Shown one piece after another: positions 6,439 through 10,972 of a stretch of DNA of 10,972 nt; within the stretch, counting starts at the first letter, position 1; each line of letters starts with the position of its first letter. The notes under the pieces are model-generated. The model saw nothing but the letters and a program-made list of their open reading frames with translations. It was not told the DNA's origin and made no database searches. Source of the stretch: JBBQZL01 sp038207745 (GTDB taxonomy: Bacteria; Actinomycetota; Thermoleophilia; Solirubrobacterales; 70-9); assembly GCA_038207745.1 (NCBI GenBank), contig JBBQZL010000083.1:1-10972 (forward strand), in the 5' to 3' direction. A program made the translations under genes and the position numbers.

Positions 6439-6610
6439 GACTGGTCTTGGTCCCTCTTTCCGGCTTCATCAACTGGTGATTCCCTGCTACTGCCTACAAG
6501 AACACCGTACCAATGAAATTGTTTCGCGCCATGTCTTTTTTATTTCCGGGGCGTTTCCTCCGGCGTCGTCAGCACAGGTCAGCGCACTCCTGGACGGCTG
6601 CCCGGACGAC

Positions 6611-6616
6611 TACGAT
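6611..6616 (+). promoter_or_regulatory. Possible -10 box for tRNA-Leu
   Basis: TACGAT ends 6 nt before the first base of the tRNA at 6623. The best -35-like sequence (TGGACG, 6591-6596) is only 14 bp away, so the assignment is tentative. Confidence 0.35.
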
Positions 6617-6622
6617 CCTCGT

Positions 6623-6710
6623 GCCCGGATGGCGGAACTGGTCAGACGCGGCGGCCTTAAAAGCCGCTGCCCCTATCGGGGGCGTGCGGGTTCGAGTCCC
6701 GCTCCGGGTA
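6623..6710 (+). tRNA. tRNA-Leu(UAA)
   Basis: This folds as a class II tRNA of 88 nt. The acceptor GCCCGGA (6623-6629) pairs with TCCGGGT (6703-6709), with one G-U pair at 1-72, and A73 is at 6710 as leucine tRNAs require. The anticodon stem GCGGC/GCCGC encloses CTTAAAA (6656-6662), giving anticodon UAA (6658-6660). A long variable arm with a CCCC/GGGG stem follows (6668-6684), then the T arm GCGGG-TTCGAGT-CCCGC (6686-6702). CCA is not encoded. It reads UUA, a codon that is rare in high-GC genomes and that in streptomycetes is used as a regulatory codon. The 3' end abuts the stop codon of the convergent gene at 6711. Confidence 0.96.
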
Positions 6711-7016
6711 CTAGGGGTCGAGCCGACGACGGACTGACTCGACCTTGCCCTCGAGCGTCTGCTCACGGTCACGGCGCTCGTCGAGTTTGAGGATGGTGTA
6801 GGCGCGGGGGATCCCGGACTCGAATGGGACCGCATGGAGCTGCCCGGCGAGCGCAAGTATGTCCTCGACCGATCCCTCGAGGGAGGTGCCCATCGCGTTC
6901 ATCTGGAACTTCACCTTGTCCTGGGTCGAAAGCCGGCGCTGGATCTCGGCGATCACGTCGCCGGCACCTGCACCTTCGCGCCCGATCGGAAGCACTGTCA
7001 GATCTGCGGTTGCCAT
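6711..7016 (-). CDS. MTH1187/YqgV-family thiamine-binding-type protein
   Basis: The 101-residue product matches the small ferredoxin-like MTH1187/YqgV family (Thiamine_BP, formerly DUF77). Visible features are the opening strand DLTVLPIGREG (5-15), the helix AGDVIAEIQRRL (18-29), FQMNAMGTSLEG (38-49), the helix SVEDILALAGQLH (49-61), and the strand IPRAYTILKLDER (69-81). Members are cytoplasmic tetramers, some shown or proposed to bind thiamine or its pyrimidine part, but the exact role is unsettled. The ATG at 7016 has no spaced Shine-Dalgarno; instead TACCAT ends 6 nt upstream, suggesting a leaderless message. It faces away from the sugar transporter, sharing its promoter region, and its stop codon touches the tRNA-Leu 3' end. 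No thiamine transport or synthesis gene is nearby. Confidence 0.85.
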   Translation of the reverse strand: MATADLTVLPIGREGAGAGDVIAEIQRRLSTQDKVKFQMNAMGTSLEGSVEDILALAGQLHAVPFESGIPRAYTILKLDERRDREQTLEGKVESVRRRLDP

Positions 7017-7022
7017 CTCTCA

Positions 7023-7051
7023 ATGGTAGCCGACGACATGCATCCGCCGAA
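7023..7051 (-). promoter_or_regulatory. Leaderless promoter of the thiamine-binding-type gene
   Basis: Reading leftward, TTCGGC (7051-7046) as -35, a 17-bp spacer, and TACCAT (7028-7023) as -10 lie 6 nt before the ATG at 7016. The spacing is ideal for a start of transcription at or next to the A of ATG. The -35 match is moderate. Confidence 0.5.
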
Positions 7052-7062
7052 TTGTTTGGCGG
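7044..7062. promoter_or_regulatory. Inverted repeat spanning two divergent -35 boxes (possible operator)
   Basis: CCGCCGAA (7044-7051), a 3-nt centre TTG, and TTTGGCGG (7055-7062) form an 8-bp-arm inverted repeat with one mismatch. Each arm carries the -35 box of one of two divergent promoters. The symmetry could be an operator for a dimeric repressor controlling both the transporter and the thiamine-binding-type gene, or could arise only because two similar -35 boxes face each other. No local regulator gene is seen. Confidence 0.45.
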
Positions 7063-7084
7063 AGGCCGGACCCGCGTGTACTCT
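7056..7084 (+). promoter_or_regulatory. Promoter of the leader ORF and sugar transporter
   Basis: TTGGCG (7056-7061), a 17-bp spacer, and TACTCT (7079-7084) form a reasonable sigma-70-type promoter. The expected start point, 6-7 nt downstream, falls on the GTG at 7091, so the transcript would be leaderless for the small upstream ORF. Confidence 0.55.
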
Positions 7085-7090
7085 CACGGC

Positions 7091-7132
7091 GTGGCGAGGA
7101 GAGACACAGCCGAGAGAGGCGCTCGGGGGTGA
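7091..7132 (+). CDS. 13-residue leaderless upstream ORF coupled to the transporter
   Basis: GTG at 7091 opens 13 codons (MARRDTAERGARG) ending in TGA at 7130-7132. It begins where the promoter at 7056-7084 predicts the transcript start, and its stop overlaps the transporter start as GTGA. The transporter Shine-Dalgarno (GAGAGAGG, 7112-7119) lies within it. Four of 13 residues are Arg. It may act in cis by delivering ribosomes to the transporter start or by responding to translation conditions; short leaderless ORFs of this kind are known in mycobacteria. The peptide itself need have no function, and a chance ORF this short cannot be excluded. Confidence 0.4.
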   Translation: MARRDTAERGARG

Positions 7133-8568
7133 GTCCCGGCAAGGAACTCAGGGCCGCTGACAGGGTGTCCGCGAAGCGCGCTCGCCGCAACGTGATCCTG
7201 ACCGCGGCGATCGCAGGTCTCGGCGGACTTCTGTTCGGCTACGACACCGGGATCATCGCCGGGGCGATCCTCTTCATCACCCCGGAGTTCCACCTCTCGA
7301 GCTTCGGCTCCGGCCTGGTCGTCGCTGCGGTGCCGATCGGCGCGGTGCTCGGCGCCGGCATCGCGGGTCCGGCGTCGGACAAGTACGGGCGGCGGATCAT
7401 GATCCTGATCTCGGCCGTGGTATTCATCGTCGGCGCGATCGGCTCGGCCCTGGCCGGGGGCGAAGAGGTCCTGGTCATCGCGAGGATCGTGGTCGGTGTC
7501 GCAATCGGTCTCGCTTCTGCCGCCGCCCCCGTCTACATAGGTGAGGTGGCGCCGCCCGAGGAACGCGGCCGCCTGGTCACCTTCTTCCAGCTCGCCGTGA
7601 CGATCGGGATCGTCGTCGCCTACCTGGTCAGCCTCGCCTTCGAACCATCAGGTGAGTGGCGATGGATGCTCGGGCTCGGCGCGGTTCCGGCCCTGGTGCT
7701 CGGTTTCGGGATGCTGAGGATGCCGCAGAGCCCGCGCTGGCTCGTCATGGTCGGCGATGAGTACGCGGCCCGCGCGACGCTCATGCGTATCCGTGTAAAT
7801 GATCCCGACACGATCGACAATGAGATCGGGGAGATCCACGTCAGCCTCGAGGAGAAGGCCGGCAGGTGGCGCGATCTCCTCAACCCTCTGGTCAAGGCGG
7901 CGCTCTTCGTCGGTGTCGGTCTGGCGGTGCTTCAGCAGATCACCGGCATCAACACGGTCATCTACTACGCGCCGACGATCATCCAGTTCACAGGAGTCGA
8001 CAACTCCTCATCCGCGATCCTCGCCTCGATCGGCGTCGGCATAGTCAATGTAGGGATGACCGTCGTCGCGCTGCGGCTTCTCGACAAGGCCGGGCGTCGC
8101 ACGCTGCTGATGATCGGAGTGTCCGGAATGGTGATCGCCCTCGCCGTCCTCGGTCTTGTCTTCACCGGCGGTCAGAACACGCTGGCCTCGGTTGTCGCCG
8201 TGGTCAGCCTGATGGTCTTTGTCGCCTCATTCGCGATCAGCCTCGGCCCGATCTTCTGGTTGATCAACGCGGAGATATACCCACTCGAGGTTCGCAGCAA
8301 GGCTGCCGCCGTCGGGACGATGGCGAACTGGCTGTTCAACTTCGCCGTCTCGCTCACCTTCCTCACCCTGATCGACGGCCTCGGCCGCAGTGGCGCCTTC
8401 TGGCTCTACGCGGCGATCGGTCTCTTCACCCTCTGGTTCTGCTGGAAGTTCGTCCCGGAGACCAAGGGCAAACGCCTCGAGGACATCCAGCAGATCTTCA
8501 AGGATCGTGCCGGCATCAAAGATCCGCCCGCACCGCCGCCGGAATCGACGACTCCGGTGGCTCCCTAG
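7129..8568 (+). CDS. Sugar-porter family MFS transporter (sugar/H+ symporter type)
   Basis: The 479-residue protein has the 12-helix layout and signatures of the major facilitator sugar-porter family (XylE/GalP/AraE-like), which import hexoses or pentoses, usually with H+. Motifs are GLGGLLFGYDTGIIAGA (30-46), DKYGRR (84-89), YIGEVAPPEERGR (136-148), PQSPRWL (199-205), the sugar-binding QQITGINTVIYYAP (269-282), DKAGRR (319-324), GPIFWLINAEIYP (373-385) and PETKGK (443-448). Length is normal, and the last 15-20 residues are a Pro-rich tail. The start GTG 7129 has GAGAGAGG 9 nt upstream and overlaps the stop of a 13-codon ORF. The substrate cannot be fixed from sequence; glucose, galactose, xylose and arabinose are all possible. 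It converges on the Ppx/GppA gene. Confidence 0.92.
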   Translation: MSPGKELRAADRVSAKRARRNVILTAAIAGLGGLLFGYDTGIIAGAILFITPEFHLSSFGSGLVVAAVPIGAVLGAGIAGPASDKYGRRIMILISAVVFIVGAIGSALAGGEEVLVIARIVVGVAIGLASAAAPVYIGEVAPPEERGRLVTFFQLAVTIGIVVAYLVSLAFEPSGEWRWMLGLGAVPALVLGFGMLRMPQSPRWLVMVGDEYAARATLMRIRVNDPDTIDNEIGEIHVSLEEKAGRWRDLLNPLVKAALFVGVGLAVLQQITGINTVIYYAPTIIQFTGVDNSSSAILASIGVGIVNVGMTVVALRLLDKAGRRTLLMIGVSGMVIALAVLGLVFTGGQNTLASVVAVVSLMVFVASFAISLGPIFWLINAEIYPLEVRSKAAAVGTMANWLFNFAVSLTFLTLIDGLGRSGAFWLYAAIGLFTLWFCWKFVPETKGKRLEDIQQIFKDRAGIKDPPAPPPESTTPVAP

Positions 8569-8577
8569 CCGGAGTCG
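8549..8577. terminator. Bidirectional hairpin enclosing both convergent stop codons
   Basis: CGACTCCGG (8549-8557) and CCGGAGTCG (8569-8577) form a perfect 9-bp stem around an 11-nt loop (8558-8568). The loop ends in CTAG (8565-8568), which supplies the TAG of the transporter on one strand and the TAG of the phosphatase on the other. No T-tract follows on either side, so termination by this element alone is uncertain, although its position is right for a shared terminator. Confidence 0.5.
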
Positions 8578-9500
8578 CGAGCGAGTGAGATCGCGCTGCC
8601 GTAGAGAATGTCGTGCTCGGAGACCGTGATCTCATCGAGGTCGAAGGCACGCATGACCTCGATCAGGATCACGACGCCGGCGACGATCGTCGGTGCGCGC
8701 TCGGGGTGAAGCCCCGGGATCTTGACTCGCTCGCTCAGCGGTACCGAGGCAAGGCGGGAGAGCATCTTCTGGATCGAGACGAGTCCGAGCCTGTGACCGT
8801 GGACCCGCTCGGAGTCGTACGGATCGAGTTCGAGGTCGATTGCTGCGAGGGAGGTCGGGGTGCCGGCAACCGCGATGCCTGCCTCGGCTCTGGCCTCCGG
8901 CTGGTTGGCAATCGCGTCCCGGATCAGCTGGTGGACATCGGCTGCGAGGTTCTCCAGTTCGGAGGTGCCTGCGGGGTCCGTGGAGATATGACGCTCCGAG
9001 TGGCGCACCACGCCGGCCTGAAGCGAGGCATGGAAGGAGGGGGTATCGCCCCTGCCGACGATGATCTCGGTGGAGCCACCGCCGATATCGCAAACGAGTG
9101 TGGGGACTTCAGGCGTTTGTCCGGAGGTTGCCCCCAGGTAGGTGAGGCCGGCTTCCTCTTCCCCGGCAATCACCCGGGCGTTTAGGTCGAATCGCTCCCG
9201 CAGCTCGGCAATGAAGGCGCCACCGTTCTTCGCATCCCTGACTGCACTGGTTGCGATCGCCACCACCTTCTCTATGCCCAGCCCCTTATATAGAGCGATA
9301 TATCCGCCGACTGCATCGCAGACATCCTCGATCGCCTCGGTCGAGAGCTGCCCGGAGAGGTCGACCCCACGGCCGAGCCGGGTAACGCAGGTGTGGCGCT
9401 CCAGCTCATGGACATGGCCATCCAGGACTTCGGCGGCAAGCAGGCGGGTCGAGTTTGTCCCGATATCAATCACCGCAACTCTGGTTGGTCGGTCAGACAT
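8565..9500 (-). CDS. Ppx/GppA-family exopolyphosphatase / pppGpp phosphohydrolase
   Basis: The 311-residue product is the short, single-catalytic-unit form of the Ppx/GppA family (similar in size to mycobacterial Ppx1), in the actin/Hsp70-like ATPase fold. It removes phosphate from polyphosphate and/or the guanosine alarmone pppGpp. Signatures are DIGTNSTRLL (12-21, phosphate 1 loop), TRLGRGVDLSG (40-50), ATSAVRDAKNG (83-93), VIAGEEEAGLTYLG (110-123, containing the likely catalytic Glu), CDIGGGSTEI (137-146, phosphate 2 loop), AGTPTSLAAI (212-221), HGHRL (234-238) and RAPTIVAGVVIL (268-279). The C-terminal HD-like domain of long Ppx proteins is absent. The ATG at 9500 lacks a clear Shine-Dalgarno; a TAGAGT box ends 9 nt upstream. 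Substrate preference cannot be judged. Confidence 0.9.
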   Translation of the reverse strand: MSDRPTRVAVIDIGTNSTRLLAAEVLDGHVHELERHTCVTRLGRGVDLSGQLSTEAIEDVCDAVGGYIALYKGLGIEKVVAIATSAVRDAKNGGAFIAELRERFDLNARVIAGEEEAGLTYLGATSGQTPEVPTLVCDIGGGSTEIIVGRGDTPSFHASLQAGVVRHSERHISTDPAGTSELENLAADVHQLIRDAIANQPEARAEAGIAVAGTPTSLAAIDLELDPYDSERVHGHRLGLVSIQKMLSRLASVPLSERVKIPGLHPERAPTIVAGVVILIEVMRAFDLDEITVSEHDILYGSAISLARDSG

Positions 9501-9508
9501 GTTCGCGC

Positions 9509-9522
9509 CACTCTAGAGAGTG
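9509..9522. promoter_or_regulatory. 14-bp palindrome containing a possible -10 box of the Ppx/GppA gene
   Basis: CACTCT (9509-9514), AG, AGAGTG (9517-9522) is a perfect 6-bp inverted repeat. On the minus strand it contains TAGAGT (9515-9510), 9 nt before the ATG at 9500, with TTGCCC (9536-9531) as a possible -35 at a short 15-bp spacing. It could be a promoter overlapped by an operator, or only a symmetric -10 region. Confidence 0.35.
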
Positions 9523-9608
9523 CGCGTGCGGGGCAAGGCGACCGCCCTGGGAGGGCTGTGTCGCGCGTATGCGTCGGCACTGGCACGGGGCGACAGGCCG
9601 CCTCGCTC

Positions 9609-9614
9609 TAGGCT
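9609..9614 (+). promoter_or_regulatory. Possible -10 box of the antiporter gene
   Basis: TAGGCT lies 8 nt before the ATG at 9623. No Shine-Dalgarno separates them, so the message would be leaderless or nearly so. No acceptable -35 box was found 16-18 bp upstream. The rest of the 122-bp gap 9501-9622 is GC-rich and shows nothing else. Confidence 0.35.
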
Positions 9615-9622
9615 GGGACCCG

Positions 9623-10852
9623 ATGGACATCGGCTTCCCCGAAATTGTGCTCACCGTTGGCGTGCTCCTGATCGTCGTCTCCGGCCTGTCCGGGTTGGAA
9701 CACGGCACGGTGTTGTCGGTCTCCCTGCTCTCGGTGGCCGCCGGGATGATCCTCGACGCGGCCGGAGTGGTTCACGTCGAACCGGGTGACCCCGGGGTGA
9801 TCGCCCTGATCGAGTTGGCGCTTGTCTTCACCCTTTTCAGCGACGGTCTGGTGGTCGAACAGGAGCTTCTCGTAACCCACTTCGGGCCGACGGTGCGAGC
9901 CCTTGCGCTTGCGATGCCGGCGACCATGGCGTTGATCGCGGTCGCCGCAAAGGCGCTCTTCAACGAGCTCGCCTGGAGTGAGGCTTTTCTGCTTGGCGCC
10001 GTTCTGGGCGCCACTGATCCCGTGATCACCTCAACCGTTGTGACAGCCAAGGCGATCCCGGCAAAACTGCGGCATGTGCTGAATCTGGAGTCAGGCCTCA
10101 ACGATGGGCTGGCGCTGCCGTTTGTGCTCTTCTTGATCGTCCTCGCCTCCAAGGATGCAGGCGCCGGCACCGAGGCCGCCACCCTACTCGGTGAGGCGGT
10201 GGTGGGGGCCTTGATCGGCTTTGGCCTGGCGACGCTGGGCGGCCGGGCAATCGACGATATGCCCGGCGTGGGTCTGGCGTCGAAATATGAAGGGGTCTAT
10301 GCGCTTGGCATCGCACTCGCCGCGTTTGGCCTGGCCGAAGCGACATACGGAAACGGCCTGGTGGCAACTTTCGTAGCCGGGCTCGCTCTCGGTGTTGCCG
10401 ATCGCGATACTCCTGATTCCTTTCACGAGTTCAATGAAAGCCTCAGCGCGGTGCTGCAGACGGTCACCTTCTTCGTCTTCGGCTCGCTGCTCATCTCAAC
10501 CGGCATCCCCACACCTGTTGTCGCGGTGGCAGGTCTGATCATCTTCACGCTTTTCATCGCCAGGCCAGTGGCGATCCTGGGCGCCCTGGCCGGTTCTGAG
10601 CTGCCGCGGATACAGCGCCGATTCCTCGCCTGGTTCGGCCCCAAGGGGGTTGCCTCGATGCTGTTCGCGATCCTGGTGCTGAAATCTGACGTTCCCCAAC
10701 GGGAGCTGATCTTCCAGCTGGCCGCCTTCGTGATCCTGGCCTCGATCATCGCCCACGGGCTCACCGACACCGTCGGCGCCCGCTGGATGGAGCGGCGGCT
10801 CAGGTCTGAAGACACGGAAACCCCCGAGGGGATCCGGGACCAGGCCGGGTAG
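9623..10852 (+). CDS. CPA1-type cation:proton antiporter (NhaP-like)
   Basis: The 409-residue, strongly hydrophobic protein matches the CPA1 family of Na+(K+)/H+ exchangers, which extrude cations in exchange for protons across the cytoplasmic membrane. Family signatures are FSDGLVVEQE (72-81), GAVLGATDPVITSTVV (125-140, with Asp132 in the ATDPV unwound helix), LESGLNDGLALP (155-166, with the ion-binding Asn160-Asp161 pair), Arg314 in FIARPVAI (311-318), and WFGPKGVASM (337-346). About 12 membrane helices can be drawn. There is only a short charged C-terminal tail (387-409) and no TrkA-C or cNMP domain. The start ATG 9623 is chosen because upstream in-frame residues are Arg/Cys/Trp-rich and non-membrane; no Shine-Dalgarno is present. 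Ion preference is unknown. The gene ends 45 bp before the initiator tRNA. Confidence 0.88.
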   Translation: MDIGFPEIVLTVGVLLIVVSGLSGLEHGTVLSVSLLSVAAGMILDAAGVVHVEPGDPGVIALIELALVFTLFSDGLVVEQELLVTHFGPTVRALALAMPATMALIAVAAKALFNELAWSEAFLLGAVLGATDPVITSTVVTAKAIPAKLRHVLNLESGLNDGLALPFVLFLIVLASKDAGAGTEAATLLGEAVVGALIGFGLATLGGRAIDDMPGVGLASKYEGVYALGIALAAFGLAEATYGNGLVATFVAGLALGVADRDTPDSFHEFNESLSAVLQTVTFFVFGSLLISTGIPTPVVAVAGLIIFTLFIARPVAILGALAGSELPRIQRRFLAWFGPKGVASMLFAILVLKSDVPQRELIFQLAAFVILASIIAHGLTDTVGARWMERRLRSEDTETPEGIRDQAG

Positions 10853-10856
10853 GCCT
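10842..10856 (+). terminator. Short hairpin overlapping the antiporter stop codon
   Basis: AGGCC (10842-10846), loop GGGTA, GGCCT (10852-10856) is a 5-bp stem, and the TAG stop (10850-10852) spans the loop edge. It is followed by TCTC rather than a T-run. The call is weak and is kept mainly because the same stop-in-loop arrangement occurs at 184-202 and 8549-8577. Confidence 0.25.
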
Positions 10857-10878
10857 TCTCAGGATCGCGAGCCAACGC

Positions 10879-10887
10879 TGGTAAACT
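10879..10887 (+). promoter_or_regulatory. Extended -10 promoter of the initiator tRNA
   Basis: TGGTAAACT carries an extended TGn plus TAAACT (10882-10887), 10 nt before the first base of the tRNA. TTCTCA (10856-10861) is the best -35-like sequence but lies 20 bp away. The extended -10 in the 45-bp gap suggests the tRNA has its own promoter and is not only read through from the antiporter gene. Confidence 0.55.
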
Positions 10888-10897
10888 GCGCATCCGC

Positions 10898-10971
<74 letters not shown>

Positions 10972-10972
10972 T

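Noticed and set aside
6530..6550. T-run (6536-6541) as an intrinsic terminator
   Set aside because: No GC-rich hairpin directly precedes it and no plus-strand gene ends upstream. It is more likely an A-tract upstream of the minus-strand sigma gene.
6711..8568. Thiamine uptake function for the transporter next to the thiamine-binding-type gene
   Set aside because: The transporter has full sugar-porter signatures (QQITGIN, PETKGK) and is divergently transcribed. No thiamine riboswitch sequence was recognised between them.

Overview
The window is ordinary high-GC bacterial chromosome, most likely from an actinobacterium. The best guess is a Thermoleophilia/Solirubrobacterales-type lineage, which is inference and not proven here. 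The pointers are GC-rich codon use with GTG starts, very short 5' leaders in which a TANNNT hexamer sits 6-9 nt before the start codon, an initiator tRNA with a C1-U72 mismatch like the mycobacterial one, and an ECF sigma factor fused to its own zinc-finger and membrane domains. No mobile element, CRISPR array, integrase or phage gene is visible.

Layout, left to right. At the left edge, on the minus strand, is the start of a secreted or anchored protein that appears to open a staphylococcal-nuclease-like domain (1-161, cut by the window). Behind it is a DhnA/FbaB-type class I fructose-bisphosphate aldolase (193-1110). Diverging from these, on the plus strand, is a tight run: a GCS2/YbdK-type carboxylate-amine ligase (1230-2363), a zinc-ribbon rhomboid-like membrane protein without catalytic residues (2360-3130, GTGA overlap), and a class I O-methyltransferase (3150-3806) that ends in a hairpin. 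A second plus-strand unit follows: a small protein of unknown function (3862-4200) and an UPF0173 metallo-beta-lactamase-fold hydrolase (4205-4918). It converges on a long minus-strand ECF sigma/zinc-finger/transmembrane fusion gene (4987-6438), with a hairpin between them.

The second half starts with tRNA-Leu(UAA) (6623-6710), whose last base touches the stop codon of a convergent MTH1187/YqgV thiamine-binding-type gene (6711-7016). That gene is divergent from a sugar-porter MFS transporter (7129-8568). The 74 bp between the two divergent start points hold two facing promoters whose -35 boxes form one near-perfect inverted repeat. The transporter is preceded by a 13-codon leaderless ORF that ends in a GTGA overlap with it. 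The transporter converges on a Ppx/GppA phosphatase (8565-9500); both genes stop in the same CTAG, inside the loop of a 9-bp hairpin. Last come a divergent CPA1-type cation/proton antiporter (9623-10852) and the initiator tRNA-fMet (10898-10971), which has an extended -10 promoter.

The genes are mostly housekeeping (sugar metabolism and uptake, polyphosphate/ppGpp-type phosphatase, ion homeostasis, two tRNAs) and do not form one pathway. No clearly new system is visible. The most interesting items are the one-polypeptide sigma/anti-sigma membrane protein, the protease-dead zinc-ribbon rhomboid, and the regulatory architecture of the 7016-7132 region. No stretch longer than 300 bases lacks a gene; the longest gaps are 6439-6622 and 9501-9622.
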